Shown here piece by piece: positions 33,076 to 42,573 of a stretch of DNA of 64,000 nucleotides. The stretch covers positions 97,618-161,617 of the forward strand of contig NZ_VZRB01000021.1 of the NCBI RefSeq assembly GCF_008806595.1. Direction: 5' to 3'. A program made the position numbers and the translations under genes. Origin of the DNA: Streptomyces luteolifulvus. GTDB taxonomy: Bacteria; Actinomycetota; Actinomycetes; Streptomycetales; Streptomycetaceae. Below the pieces are notes generated by a model. That model was not told where the DNA came from. It saw only the letters and a program-made list of their open reading frames with translations, and made no database searches. Every line of letters begins with the position of its first letter. Position 1 is the first letter of the stretch.

Positions 33076-33302
33076 GGGGCGCGCCAGCCCGGTCGGTGGC
33101 GCACGACGGGGCCGGCGGGCTGCGCATTCCGGCCGGGCAGGCTGCACCCAAACAGCTCCCGCCGGGCAGCGCACTCCGGCCCGGCAGAGGGAACCCGACG
33201 CCCGGCAGGCGGCCCACCGCAGCCCACGGCCAGGCGGCGCCGCAGGCGGGAGTATCCGGAAGCGGGGGCCCATGCCCATGCCGCCCGCTTCCGGATCCGT
33301 GC
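32560..33302. other. 743-bp repeat-rich gap between the FtsX permease and pgi
   Basis: I see no credible gene here: both strands give long open frames only because GC content is extreme, and the products are Pro/Arg/Gly-rich with no homology I can see. The content is degenerate copies of the permease tail, the GACGYGAYGGCCCGG minisatellite, and from 33080 a stretch of similar composition without obvious units. It marks the right edge of the accessory region. Confidence 0.75.
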
Positions 33303-34958
33303 TCACTGGCGGCCGCGCAGCTCCCGGTACGTGGCCACCAGGGCCTTCGTGGACGCGTCCAGGCCCGGCACCTCGGCGCCTTCGGTCAGTGCGGGCTCGA
33401 CCCGCTTGGCGAGCACCTTGCCGAGCTCGACGCCCCACTGGTCGAAGGAGTCGATGTTCCAGATCGCGCCCTGCACGAACACCTTGTGCTCGTAGAGGGC
33501 GATGAGCTGCCCGAGGACCGACGGCGTCAGCTCGCGCGCGAGGATCGTGGTCGTGGGGTGGTTGCCCTGGAACGTCTTGTGGGGCACCAGCTCCTCCGGC
33601 ACACCCTCCGCACGCACCTCGTCCGGCGTCTTGCCGAAGGCCAGCGCCTGCGTCTGGGCGAAGAAGTTCGCCATCAGCAGGTCGTGCTGCGCCTTGAGTC
33701 CCTCGGCCATCTCCGCGACCGGCTGGGCGAAGCCGATGAAGTCCGCCGGGATCAGCTTCGTGCCCTGGTGGATGAGCTGGTAGTAGGCGTGCTGCCCGTT
33801 CGTGCCGGGCGTGCCCCACACGACCGGCCCGGTCTGCCAGTCGACCTCGTGTCCGTCCCGGCCGACGTACTTGCCGTTGGACTCCATGTCCAGCTGCTGG
33901 AGATATGCCGTGAACTTGGACAAATAGTGACTGTAGGGCAGCACCGCATGCGACTGCGCGTCGTGGAAGTTGCCGTACCAGACACCCAACAGACCGAGCA
34001 GCAGCGGCACATTGGACTCGGCCGGCGCGGTGCGGAAGTGCTCGTCGACGACCCTGAACCCGTCGAGCATCTCCCGGAAGCGGTCCGGGCCGATGGCGAC
34101 CATCAGGGACAGACCGATCGCGGAGTCGTAGGAGTAGCGGCCGCCGACCCAGTCCCAGAACTCGAACATGTTCGCTGTGTCGATGCCGAACTCGGCGACC
34201 TTCCCGGCGTTCGTCGACAGCGCCACGAAATGCTTGGCGACGGCCTCCTGACCGGCGCTCAATTCGGTGAGCAGCCAGTCGCGCGCCGAGGTGGCGTTCG
34301 TGATCGTCTCGATGGTGGTGAAGGTCTTGGAGGCGATGATGAACAGCGTCTCGGCCGCGTCGAGGTCACGCACCGCCTCGTGCAGGTCGGCACCGTCCAC
34401 ATTCGACACGAAACGGACGGTGAGCCCGCGGTCGGTGTAGCTGCGCAGCACCTCGTACGCCATCGCCGGACCGAGGTCCGAGCCGCCGATGCCGATGTTC
34501 ACCACGTTCTTGATGCGCTTGCCGGTGTGCCCGGTCCAGGCGCCGGAGCGGACGCGCTCGGCGAAGCCGGCCATCTTGTCGAGGACGGCGTGCACGGCCG
34601 GTACGACGTTCTGCCCGTCCACCTCGATCACGGCGTCGCGCGGGGCGCGCAGCGCGGTGTGCAGCACCGCCCGGTTCTCGGTGGTGTTGATCTTCTCGCC
34701 GCGGAACATGGCGTCCCGGAGGCCGAAGACACCGGTCGCGGCGGCCAGCTCGCGCAGCAGCCGCAGCGTCTCGTCGGTGACGAGGTGCTTGGAGTAGTCG
34801 ACGTACAGGTCCCCGACCTGGAGCGTGTATCCCTGGCCGCGCCCCGGGTCGGCGGCGAACAGCTCCCTCAGCCGCACCTCGCCGAGCCCCTCGCGGTGCT
34901 TGGCCAGAGCGGTCCACTCGGGCGTCTGGTTGAGCCTCGTACGGCCCTCTGCGTTCAT
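33303..34958 (-). CDS. pgi: Glucose-6-phosphate isomerase
   Basis: 551 residues, normal for bacterial PGI, interconverting glucose-6-phosphate and fructose-6-phosphate. NIGIGGSDLGPAMAYEVL, FIIASKTFTTIET and the catalytic-histidine/signature region (GRYSYDSAIGLSLMVAIGP; QLIHQGTKLIPADFIGF; VFVQGAIWNIDSFDQWGVEL) are intact. I chose ATG 34958 (MNAEGRTRLNQTPEW), since the 36 extra residues of the longer frame look non-coding. It is separated from the pentose-phosphate operon by the accessory region. Confidence 0.96.
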   Translation of the reverse strand: MNAEGRTRLNQTPEWTALAKHREGLGEVRLRELFAADPGRGQGYTLQVGDLYVDYSKHLVTDETLRLLRELAAATGVFGLRDAMFRGEKINTTENRAVLHTALRAPRDAVIEVDGQNVVPAVHAVLDKMAGFAERVRSGAWTGHTGKRIKNVVNIGIGGSDLGPAMAYEVLRSYTDRGLTVRFVSNVDGADLHEAVRDLDAAETLFIIASKTFTTIETITNATSARDWLLTELSAGQEAVAKHFVALSTNAGKVAEFGIDTANMFEFWDWVGGRYSYDSAIGLSLMVAIGPDRFREMLDGFRVVDEHFRTAPAESNVPLLLGLLGVWYGNFHDAQSHAVLPYSHYLSKFTAYLQQLDMESNGKYVGRDGHEVDWQTGPVVWGTPGTNGQHAYYQLIHQGTKLIPADFIGFAQPVAEMAEGLKAQHDLLMANFFAQTQALAFGKTPDEVRAEGVPEELVPHKTFQGNHPTTTILARELTPSVLGQLIALYEHKVFVQGAIWNIDSFDQWGVELGKVLAKRVEPALTEGAEVPGLDASTKALVATYRELRGRQ

Positions 34959-35134
34959 CTCGGACTTCAGCCTTCTTCCTTGCTCTGCTGCGCCCCGCTG
35001 CCGGCTCCAACCTAATTGATCAGCTCCGGGCGTGAGCCCTCGTCGCGTCGTCGTGCCGCGCAACAACAGGTACGTCCGCCTTGCGCGCAGGTGTCAGCGC
35101 GGTGACGGACAGTATGAAGAAGGCGAGGATCCGG

Positions 35135-35168
35135 GTCCGGCCGTACACCCCGCGGTGTCCGGCCGGAC
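35135..35168 (-). terminator. Terminator downstream of rbpA
   Basis: GTCCGGCCGTACACC (35135-35149) and GGTGTCCGGCCGGAC (35154-35168) pair over 15 positions with one mismatch and a 4-base loop. It starts ten bases after the rbpA stop on the minus strand. The rest of the 218-bp gap to pgi (34959-35134) shows nothing else definite. Confidence 0.75.
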
Positions 35169-35176
35169 ATCAACTC

Positions 35177-35512
35177 CTAGATTTCGCCCCGCAGTTTGGC
35201 GAGCGCCTCGGCGAGGATCGCCTCGCCGTCCGCGTCGCTGCGCCGCTCCCGCACATACGCGAGGTGCGTCTTGTAGGGCTCGGTGCGCGGCGGGTCCGGC
35301 GGGTTGTCCCGGTCCTGACCGGCCGGGAAGCCGCAGCGCGGGCAGTCCCAGGTTTCGGGGACCTGCGCGTCGCTGGCGAAGCTGGGCTGCGTCTCGTGCC
35401 CGTTGGAGCACCAGAAGGAGATGCGCAGACGCGGCGCGGACTCGCCGCGCTCGGCCTCGCCCATCGGCCCCGCCCCGACCCGGCTTCCTCGGATCGCGTT
35501 GCCACTTGCCAC
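35177..35512 (-). CDS. rbpA: RNA polymerase-binding protein RbpA
   Basis: 111 residues. RbpA binds the primary sigma factor and the RNA polymerase beta subunit, stabilises the open complex in actinobacteria, and gives basal rifampicin tolerance. The zinc-binding cysteines are Cys35 (FWCSNGHE) and the later CPRCGF pair. The sigma-interaction domain is the C-terminal YVRERRSDADGEAILAEALA. The start is GTG 35512 (MASGNAIRGSRVG). A 5' leader with a 9-bp hairpin precedes it. Confidence 0.96.
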   Translation of the reverse strand: MASGNAIRGSRVGAGPMGEAERGESAPRLRISFWCSNGHETQPSFASDAQVPETWDCPRCGFPAGQDRDNPPDPPRTEPYKTHLAYVRERRSDADGEAILAEALAKLRGEI

Positions 35513-35538
35513 GGTGTAACTCCCTGCGTGATGGTGCC

Positions 35539-35565
35539 GCGAAGCGAGTCGGCGTTTCGCTTCGC
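35539..35565 (-). promoter_or_regulatory. Hairpin in the rbpA leader region
   Basis: GCGAAGCGA (35539-35547) and TCGCTTCGC (35557-35565) are perfect 9-bp arms with a 9-base loop, about 30 bases before the rbpA start. Further up, GGAG-ttacag-CTCC (35612-35625) is another small inverted repeat. The role is unknown; it may be a transcript leader structure. Confidence 0.45.
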
Positions 35566-35744
35566 TGCGAGCGCCTCAGTCTACGTAAGGCCCAACGCGC
35601 GTCCAGTGGTTGGAGTTACAGCTCCCACACCAAGACGCAAGCCCCATGATAGGCCGCGCTCAGCTGCGCGTACCGAACATGGGGCCTTACGTGCGGATTG
35701 TGGTTGTGTGCTGTGCGTGCGTGGTGCGCCGTGTCAGCCGCTGA

Positions 35745-35981
35745 TCAGTTGTTCGTCTTCATCAGGATGCCGAGTACGACAATGCTCGCGAACCACATCA
35801 GACCGACCACCACGGTGATGCGGTCGAGGTTGCGCTCGGCGACCGAGGAGCCGCCGACGGAGGACTGCATGCCGCCACCGAACATGTCGGAGAGGCCGCC
35901 GCCCTTCCCCTTGTGCATCAGCACCAGCAGCATCAGCAGCAGGCTGAAGACGATCAGGGCGATCGAGAACCCCAAAACCAC
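35745..35981 (-). CDS. secG: Preprotein translocase subunit SecG
   Basis: 78 residues from GTG 35981. Two membrane helices (residues 3-22 and 54-72) flank the conserved cytoplasmic loop LMHKGKGGGLSDMFGGGMQS, the SecG signature. It joins SecYE and assists preprotein movement driven by SecA. It follows tpiA in the usual actinobacterial order (gap-pgk-tpi-secG), 129 bp downstream. Confidence 0.95.
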   Translation of the reverse strand: MVLGFSIALIVFSLLLMLLVLMHKGKGGGLSDMFGGGMQSSVGGSSVAERNLDRITVVVGLMWFASIVVLGILMKTNN

Positions 35982-36109
35982 GGCTGGACCAACTTCCTCG
36001 GATTCGGATGGACGACGGGGGCCAGCAGAACGTGCTGGCCCCCGCAAGGGTACGACGGATCGCGGCTAGCGCATACTCGCAGCTTGCCGGGTCGCCTCCG
36101 GGACGCTGT

Positions 36110-36886
36110 TCACTGGTCGCGGAAGCGCACGATCTTGACGAACTCGTCGGCGTCCAGCGAGGCACCGCCGACCAGGGCGCCGTCGATGTCCGCCTGCGCC
36201 ATGATCTCGGCGACGTTGCCGGCCTTGACGGAGCCGCCGTACTGGATGCGGACCTTGTCGGCCAGCTCCTGCGTGTACAGCTCGGCGATCTTGCCGCGGA
36301 TGGCGGCGCAGACCTCCTGGGCGTCCTCGGCGCCGCAGACCTTGCCGGTGCCGATGGCCCACACGGGCTCGTAGGCGATCACGATGGACTCGGCCTGCTC
36401 GGCCGGGAGGTCCTTCAGACCGCCCTCGACCTGGGCGAGCGTGTGCGGGACGGCATTGCCCGCCTCACGGACCTCCAGCTCCTCGCCGACGCACATGATC
36501 GGGGTCAGGCCGTGCTTGTAGGCGGCCTTGACCTTGGCGTTCACGAGCTCGTCGGTCTCGTTGTGGTACTGGCGGCGCTCGGAGTGGCCGATGGCCACAT
36601 AGGTGCACTTGAGCTTGGCCAGCATCGAGCCGGAGATCTCGCCGGTGTAGGCACCGGAGTCGTGCGCCGAGAGGTCCTGGGCGCCGTACTTGATCTTGAG
36701 CTTGTCGCCGTCCACCAGGGTCTGCACGGAGCGCAGGTCGGTGAAGGGCGGCAGGACGGCGACCTCGACGGCCTCGTAGTCCTTGTCGGCCAGGGCGAAG
36801 GCGAGCTTCTGGACGTGGGCGATGGCCTCGAGGTGGTTGAGGTTCATCTTCCAGTTGCCCGCCATCAGCGGCGTACGCGTGGTCAC
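36110..36886 (-). CDS. tpiA: Triosephosphate isomerase
   Basis: 258 residues. NWKMN carries the substrate lysine; the catalytic histidine is in AIGHSERRQYHNETDE; the catalytic glutamate and mobile loop are in IAYEPVWAIGTGKVCGAEDA. It interconverts dihydroxyacetone phosphate and glyceraldehyde-3-phosphate. GTG 36886 (MTTRTPLMAGNWKMN) starts four bases after the pgk stop, so the two are one transcript. Confidence 0.97.
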   Translation of the reverse strand: MTTRTPLMAGNWKMNLNHLEAIAHVQKLAFALADKDYEAVEVAVLPPFTDLRSVQTLVDGDKLKIKYGAQDLSAHDSGAYTGEISGSMLAKLKCTYVAIGHSERRQYHNETDELVNAKVKAAYKHGLTPIMCVGEELEVREAGNAVPHTLAQVEGGLKDLPAEQAESIVIAYEPVWAIGTGKVCGAEDAQEVCAAIRGKIAELYTQELADKVRIQYGGSVKAGNVAEIMAQADIDGALVGGASLDADEFVKIVRFRDQ

Positions 36887-36890
36887 GGGG

Positions 36891-38102
36891 TCAGTCCTCC
36901 AGTGCGGCAAGGCCGGGGAGCGTCTTGCCCTCGAGGTATTCGAGGGAGGCGCCGCCGCCGGTCGAGATGTGGCCGAATGCCGACTCGTCGAAGCCCAGGG
37001 TGCGGACGGCCGCGGCGGAGTCGCCACCGCCGACGACCGTGAAGCCGTGGGTGTCGACGAGGGCCTGGGCTACCGCCTTGGTGCCCTCGGCGTAGTCGGG
37101 GTGCTCGAAGACGCCCATGGGACCGTTCCAGAACACGGTGGCCGCATCGGCGAGCTTCGAGGCGTACAGCTTGCGGGTCTCGGGACCGATGTCCAGACCC
37201 TCCTGGTCGGCGGGGATGGCGTCCGCGGCGACGGTGGTGGGGTTGGCGGGGGCCTTGGTCCTGAGGTCCGGGAACTCGGGCGCGACCAGCACGTCGACGG
37301 GGAGGACCAGCTCCACGCCGCTCTTCTCCGCGCGCGCGATGTACTCGGTGACGGCCGGGATCTGGTCCTCCTGGAGGAGGGAGATGCCGACCTCGTGGCC
37401 CTGCGCCTTGAGGAAGGTGTACGCCATGCCCCCGCCGATGAGCAGACGGTCCGCCTTGCCGAGCAGCTCGTCGATGACGGCGAGCTTGTCGGAGACCTTG
37501 GCGCCGCCGAGGGCGACGACATAGGGGCGCCTGACGTCCTCGGTGAGCTTCTTCAGCACCGCGACCTCGGTGGCGATGAGGTAGCCGGCCGCGTGCGGCA
37601 GCCGGGCCGGGAGGTCGAAGACCGAGGCGTGCTTGCGGTGCACGGCGCCGAAGCCGTCGCCCACGTACAGGTCGGCCAGCTCGGCGAGCCGGTCGGCGAA
37701 GGCGCCGCGCTCGGCGTCGTCCTTGGACGTCTCGCCGGGGTTGAAGCGCAGGTTCTCGACGACGGCGACCTGGCCGTCGATGAGGCCGGCGACGGCGGCC
37801 CGGGCGGACTCGCCGACCGTGTCGGTCGCGAACACCACGCCGCTGCCGAGAAGTTCACCGAGGCGCGAGGCGACGGGGGCGAGCGAGAAGGCCGCGTCGG
37901 GAGCGCCCTTGGGGCGGCCGAGGTGCGAGGCGACGACCACGCGGGCGCCCGCCGCCACCAGGGCCTTGACGGTGGGCAGCACGGCGCGGATGCGCCCGTC
38001 GTCGGTGATGGTGCCGCTGTCGAGCGGCACGTTCAGGTCGGCGCGGACGAAGACCCGCTTGCCTTCCACGCCTTCCGAGAGAAGTTGGTCGATCGTCTTC
38101 AT
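36891..38102 (-). CDS. pgk: Phosphoglycerate kinase
   Basis: 403 residues; ATP-forming step of lower glycolysis. The RVFVRADLNVPLD segment (about 16-28) is the PGK signature, ASHLGRPKG binds substrate, and GGGDSAAAVRTLGF with STGGGASLEYLEGK forms the nucleotide and hinge region. AGGAGT lies nine bases before ATG 38102. It heads a pgk-tpiA(-secG) transcript separated from gap by a strong terminator. Confidence 0.97.
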   Translation of the reverse strand: MKTIDQLLSEGVEGKRVFVRADLNVPLDSGTITDDGRIRAVLPTVKALVAAGARVVVASHLGRPKGAPDAAFSLAPVASRLGELLGSGVVFATDTVGESARAAVAGLIDGQVAVVENLRFNPGETSKDDAERGAFADRLAELADLYVGDGFGAVHRKHASVFDLPARLPHAAGYLIATEVAVLKKLTEDVRRPYVVALGGAKVSDKLAVIDELLGKADRLLIGGGMAYTFLKAQGHEVGISLLQEDQIPAVTEYIARAEKSGVELVLPVDVLVAPEFPDLRTKAPANPTTVAADAIPADQEGLDIGPETRKLYASKLADAATVFWNGPMGVFEHPDYAEGTKAVAQALVDTHGFTVVGGGDSAAAVRTLGFDESAFGHISTGGGASLEYLEGKTLPGLAALED

Positions 38103-38167
38103 TGAGGGGACTCCTGAAGAGGGCTCGTGTTGCTGATGATCGTAAGAGGGCCGATCTTCACGTGAGT

Positions 38168-38207
38168 CAGGGCCCGGGCGGCGCGTCCGCGCGCTGCCCG
38201 GGCCCTG
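38168..38207 (-). terminator. Terminator between gap and pgk
   Basis: CAGGGCCCGGGC (38168-38179) and GCCCGGGCCCTG (38196-38207) are perfect 12-bp arms, and the 16-base loop can pair internally (ggcgcg/cgcgc). It is followed on the minus strand by the likely pgk promoter region (38103-38160). Confidence 0.8.
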
Positions 38208-38236
38208 TTCTCACATCGAGGTGCCTGCTCTGACGA

Positions 38237-39244
<1,008 letters not shown>

Positions 39245-39375
39245 GAACCGATCTCCTCGTTGGTACGCCGGTTTCGAGACCGGCGAGCTGTATGGGATGT
39301 CCCCGACCGCCTACGACCCTACCTCCCTCAGGGCGCCGAAGTGACATTCAGATGCCTCATACACGGCAGGGCGGC

Positions 39376-39399
39376 CCGTACCCGCCAGTAGGGGTACGG
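39376..39399. terminator. Hairpin downstream of the M14 peptidase gene
   Basis: CCGTACCC (39376-39383) and GGGTACGG (39392-39399), 8-base loop, in the 224-bp gap between gap and the peptidase gene. It could end the peptidase transcript. Confidence 0.45.
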
Positions 39400-39468
39400 A
39401 CCACCCGGGCCGTAAGGCCGGATCACCCGATGTGACTATGGATTGTCAATACCTTTTGACCAGGCGAG

Positions 39469-42423
39469 TCACCCTTCCAGGGCCGCGAGGGCCTTGCCGA
39501 GCAGTGCCGTGCGGTCGGCCGCCGCGGTGACGTGTTCAAGGCCAAAACCGAGCAGCACGGTGTCCTCGGTGGTGACCGCTCCGTACGTCTGGAACAGCGT
39601 CCCCGTGCGCGCCCAGTCCTTGAGGACGGCCGGGCTGCCGGGGGGCGGTCCGGCGACCTGCCAGACTCCCAGGGACGTCTCGAAGCCCTCGGTCCCGGTG
39701 GCCGTGCCGCCCACGACGAGCGAGGCGTCGTCGGCGAGGACGCCGTGGCCGCCGGAGCCCGGGTCGGTGACGTAGCTGATCGAGACCTCGACCGACCTGC
39801 CCGCGTACGCGGTGAGGTCGAAGTTCGCCTGCTGCCAGCCGCTGGAGGCACCGGTGAGGCTGTTCCACCGGCCGGAGGTGCCGGTCGCGGTGCAGCCGCC
39901 GGTCGCGACCGTGAGGTAGTGCTTCAGCCAGGGGTGCTCGCCGGCGTAGAACCCTGCCTCGCACTCCGTCGGCACGGCGGTGCCGGTGGCGCCGCCCGCT
40001 TCGGGAAGGGTCGTCCAGTCGTCGGCCCCGGTGGTGTGGGCCTCGACGATCACGTGGTCGTAGCCGGGTTCGGTGTCCCACAGCAGCTGGGTGCGCAGCG
40101 TGGGCTTGTCGGCCGCGCTCACACCGGTGAGGTCGACGGTGCGGCTGAGCCGCTTGTAGGCGTCGTCGGTGTGGACGGCGGCCGCCATGTACGAGCCCGC
40201 GTACGGCCCGTACGGGTTGACGGTCCCGGCGAACTGTCCCGCGCCCGCGCTCGCGAACTGCGGATAACTGGCGACCGGCAGTTCATCGGACGTCACGCCG
40301 TAGGTGCCCGCCCGGTCGAGCGGGTTGCCGGCCGCGGCGCCGAGCGCGCCCGTGACGCCGCCGAGCCTGCCGGAGCCGGTGAAGCCGGTGGCCCCGGGAG
40401 TCGACGTACGCGAGTAGGCGCCCAGGTAGTACTGGCTGAAGTCGTTCGACGGGGTGCCGTCGCCGAGGTCGACACTGCCGCCGGCCAGCTCGCCCGCCTC
40501 GATCAGCTGGCCGCCCTCGTTGAGGAAGGCCCGCAGCTGGAGCTGGGTGGCGATGCCCGGGACGCTCGCGCCCGTGTAGTGGACGACGGTGCCGAAGTGG
40601 CTCAGCACACCGAGCGCGTCGGGCGCGCCCTGCGTCGCCACGTCCCAGACGATGGCCTTGCGGCCGTTGGCCCTCAGCGCGTCGACGTAGGTCTGCGCCT
40701 GCGTGGCGGCAGCGCCCTCCTCGGCGACCACGAGGGTGTCCGCGCGCGGCCGTTCGGCCACGGTGTACGTGAAGTGCTCGCTGGAGACGGCCTTGCCGCT
40801 CTTCGTACGGCCGGTGAACCAGACCTCGACCTGGTCACCCGGGTCGCCGTCGCGGACCTTGGCCCGGTACTCGTCGAAGTAGAGGTTGTCGTCCCCGCCG
40901 AACGTCTCGCCGCCCCGCCAGGCCCTGAGCGCCCGGTGGTGCGTTCGGCCGTCATTGACGCGGTACCTGAGTTCCTTGCCGCGCACCGACTTCCGTACGA
41001 CGACGGAGACCTGCTGGTCCGCGCCGCGCGAGAACGACGAGGAGAACGTCGCCGGGGTGAAGTCGGCGGCGCTCAGGCCGACCGAGGACGAGGGCTTGTC
41101 CGGGTGGGCTGCCGTCTCGGCGACCGAGAGCGCGAAGGGGACGTTCTTCGCGAACTCGTCCTGGATCAGCTTCTCGTCGTCCGGGAAGTTGAAGACCGAC
41201 TGGCAGTCCGCCGCCTTCCAGGCGTCGTTCGGGTCGATGTCCGACGCGGTCTGACACGTCGACATCTCGGGGGTGAACATCGCCAGGCCGTTGACGTTGG
41301 CCGCGTGGCCGTCCGCCTCGCCGTTGGTGGTGTACAGCTCCGAGGAGACCTGCGGGTGGTAGCCCGGGACCGCGGAGTTGTCCGGCGTACCGGCGAGGGC
41401 CTTGTAGAGGACGTCGTCCGGGGTCGGGGTGGCGACCTGCCAGCCGACGCCGTAGAGGAGGAGTTCGGCGGCGGAGTGGTAGTTGATGCCGTACGTGAAG
41501 CCGATCCGCCGCTCGAAGCGGTCGAGCGCCTTGGTCTCGGGCTCGGAGCCGGGGGACGCGCCGCGGTAGGTCTGGCTGGTGGGGTTGGGGGACGAACCCT
41601 CGTCGTCATAGCCCCACTTGTAGGTGAAGTTGCGGTTGAGGTCGACGCCGTCGCCGGTGGAGATGGCGCCGTCGCCGTTGACGTCGCGCAGGTTCTTGCG
41701 CCACAGACGGGAGTCGCGGCTCTGGAAGGTGTAGTCGTAGCCGTCGGGGTTGGCCGACAGGAGGAACCACAGCTCGTTGGTGTCGACGAGCTTCTTGACG
41801 CGTTTGTCCGACGTGTAGTTGTCCAGGTAGTAGTGCATCAGCCGCCGGGTCATCTCCGGGGTGATCCACTCGCGCGCGTGCTGGTTGGACATGTAGAGGA
41901 CGGACGGCTTGGAGCCGTCCTTCGACTTCTTCGCGTTCTTCGTCAGCTTGAGCGCAAGGATGTCCTGGCCGTTGACGGTCTTTCCGATGGAGACGACCTT
42001 GGTGAGGCCCGGGTTGGCCTGCCCGGTCGCGAGGATCTCCTCCTTGAGACCGCCGCTTCCTCCGTACGGACGGAACACGCCCTCGGCCGCCTTCTTCACG
42101 CGGTTCTCGGCCCTGGCGAAGATGGTGTGCTCGTCGAGGTCGACGCCCTGCTTCTCCAGCTTCTCGGCCTGCTTGTCGGTGAGATAGACCTCGACGGTGG
42201 CCTTGCCCTTCTCGGGGACCTGCTCGCCGAGTTCGTGGCCGTCCTGTCCGGCGGCCAGCAGCAGGGGTACCTGCTTCTTGGTCACGTCGGCGCGGAAGAC
42301 CTTGACCTCGTCCGCGTCGGAGTCCGGTGAACTTCCCGGTTGCGCTTGGGCGATGGGTGCGATGCTCGCTCCGCCGATCAGGAGCGCGCCGACAGCGAGG
42401 ATCGATCTCGCTCTATGTCTCAT
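39469..42423 (-). CDS. Secreted M14-family zinc carboxypeptidase with immune-inhibitor-A-like C-terminal domains
   Basis: 984 residues. A signal peptide spans about residues 1-28 (ILAVGALLIGGASIAPIAQA). The M14 domain follows at about 115-440: His182 and Glu185 (SNQHAREW) and His316 (NYHSAAE) are the zinc ligands, DLNRNF (261-266) is the substrate-arginine motif, and Glu386 (FTPEMSTC) is the general base. The remaining 540 residues contain a beta-rich region and a C-terminal part like the MAM-like domain of M6 immune inhibitor A (LTGASSGWQQANFDLTAYAG and VSISYVTDPGSGGHGV). It likely degrades extracellular protein. ATG 42423 follows AGGGGGG. Confidence 0.92.
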   Translation of the reverse strand: MRHRARSILAVGALLIGGASIAPIAQAQPGSSPDSDADEVKVFRADVTKKQVPLLLAAGQDGHELGEQVPEKGKATVEVYLTDKQAEKLEKQGVDLDEHTIFARAENRVKKAAEGVFRPYGGSGGLKEEILATGQANPGLTKVVSIGKTVNGQDILALKLTKNAKKSKDGSKPSVLYMSNQHAREWITPEMTRRLMHYYLDNYTSDKRVKKLVDTNELWFLLSANPDGYDYTFQSRDSRLWRKNLRDVNGDGAISTGDGVDLNRNFTYKWGYDDEGSSPNPTSQTYRGASPGSEPETKALDRFERRIGFTYGINYHSAAELLLYGVGWQVATPTPDDVLYKALAGTPDNSAVPGYHPQVSSELYTTNGEADGHAANVNGLAMFTPEMSTCQTASDIDPNDAWKAADCQSVFNFPDDEKLIQDEFAKNVPFALSVAETAAHPDKPSSSVGLSAADFTPATFSSSFSRGADQQVSVVVRKSVRGKELRYRVNDGRTHHRALRAWRGGETFGGDDNLYFDEYRAKVRDGDPGDQVEVWFTGRTKSGKAVSSEHFTYTVAERPRADTLVVAEEGAAATQAQTYVDALRANGRKAIVWDVATQGAPDALGVLSHFGTVVHYTGASVPGIATQLQLRAFLNEGGQLIEAGELAGGSVDLGDGTPSNDFSQYYLGAYSRTSTPGATGFTGSGRLGGVTGALGAAAGNPLDRAGTYGVTSDELPVASYPQFASAGAGQFAGTVNPYGPYAGSYMAAAVHTDDAYKRLSRTVDLTGVSAADKPTLRTQLLWDTEPGYDHVIVEAHTTGADDWTTLPEAGGATGTAVPTECEAGFYAGEHPWLKHYLTVATGGCTATGTSGRWNSLTGASSGWQQANFDLTAYAGRSVEVSISYVTDPGSGGHGVLADDASLVVGGTATGTEGFETSLGVWQVAGPPPGSPAVLKDWARTGTLFQTYGAVTTEDTVLLGFGLEHVTAAADRTALLGKALAALEG

Positions 42424-42573
42424 GAACCCCCCTAGCAGTGGTCCGCCACAGCAGCGAATAGATGCCAGGCTCATGACAGTCCATGATCGAGTCAAGGGCG
42501 CCTCAAGGACAGGCAACACGCCAGTGCCGACGCCCAAATGGACGCCGGCACGGACGAGTCGGACGCTCGGGGA

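Noticed and set aside
33096..35015. A 639-residue plus-strand frame across the repeat region and pgi
   Set aside because: It begins in minisatellite sequence and is otherwise the antisense shadow of pgi, with a His/Val/Arg-rich composition unlike real proteins.
39532..42330. A 932-residue open frame on the plus strand opposite the M14 peptidase gene
   Set aside because: It mirrors the peptidase codons (GC-rich third positions keep the antisense frame open), has no recognisable domain and no ribosome-binding site. The minus-strand product has a signal peptide and a full zinc-site motif set.
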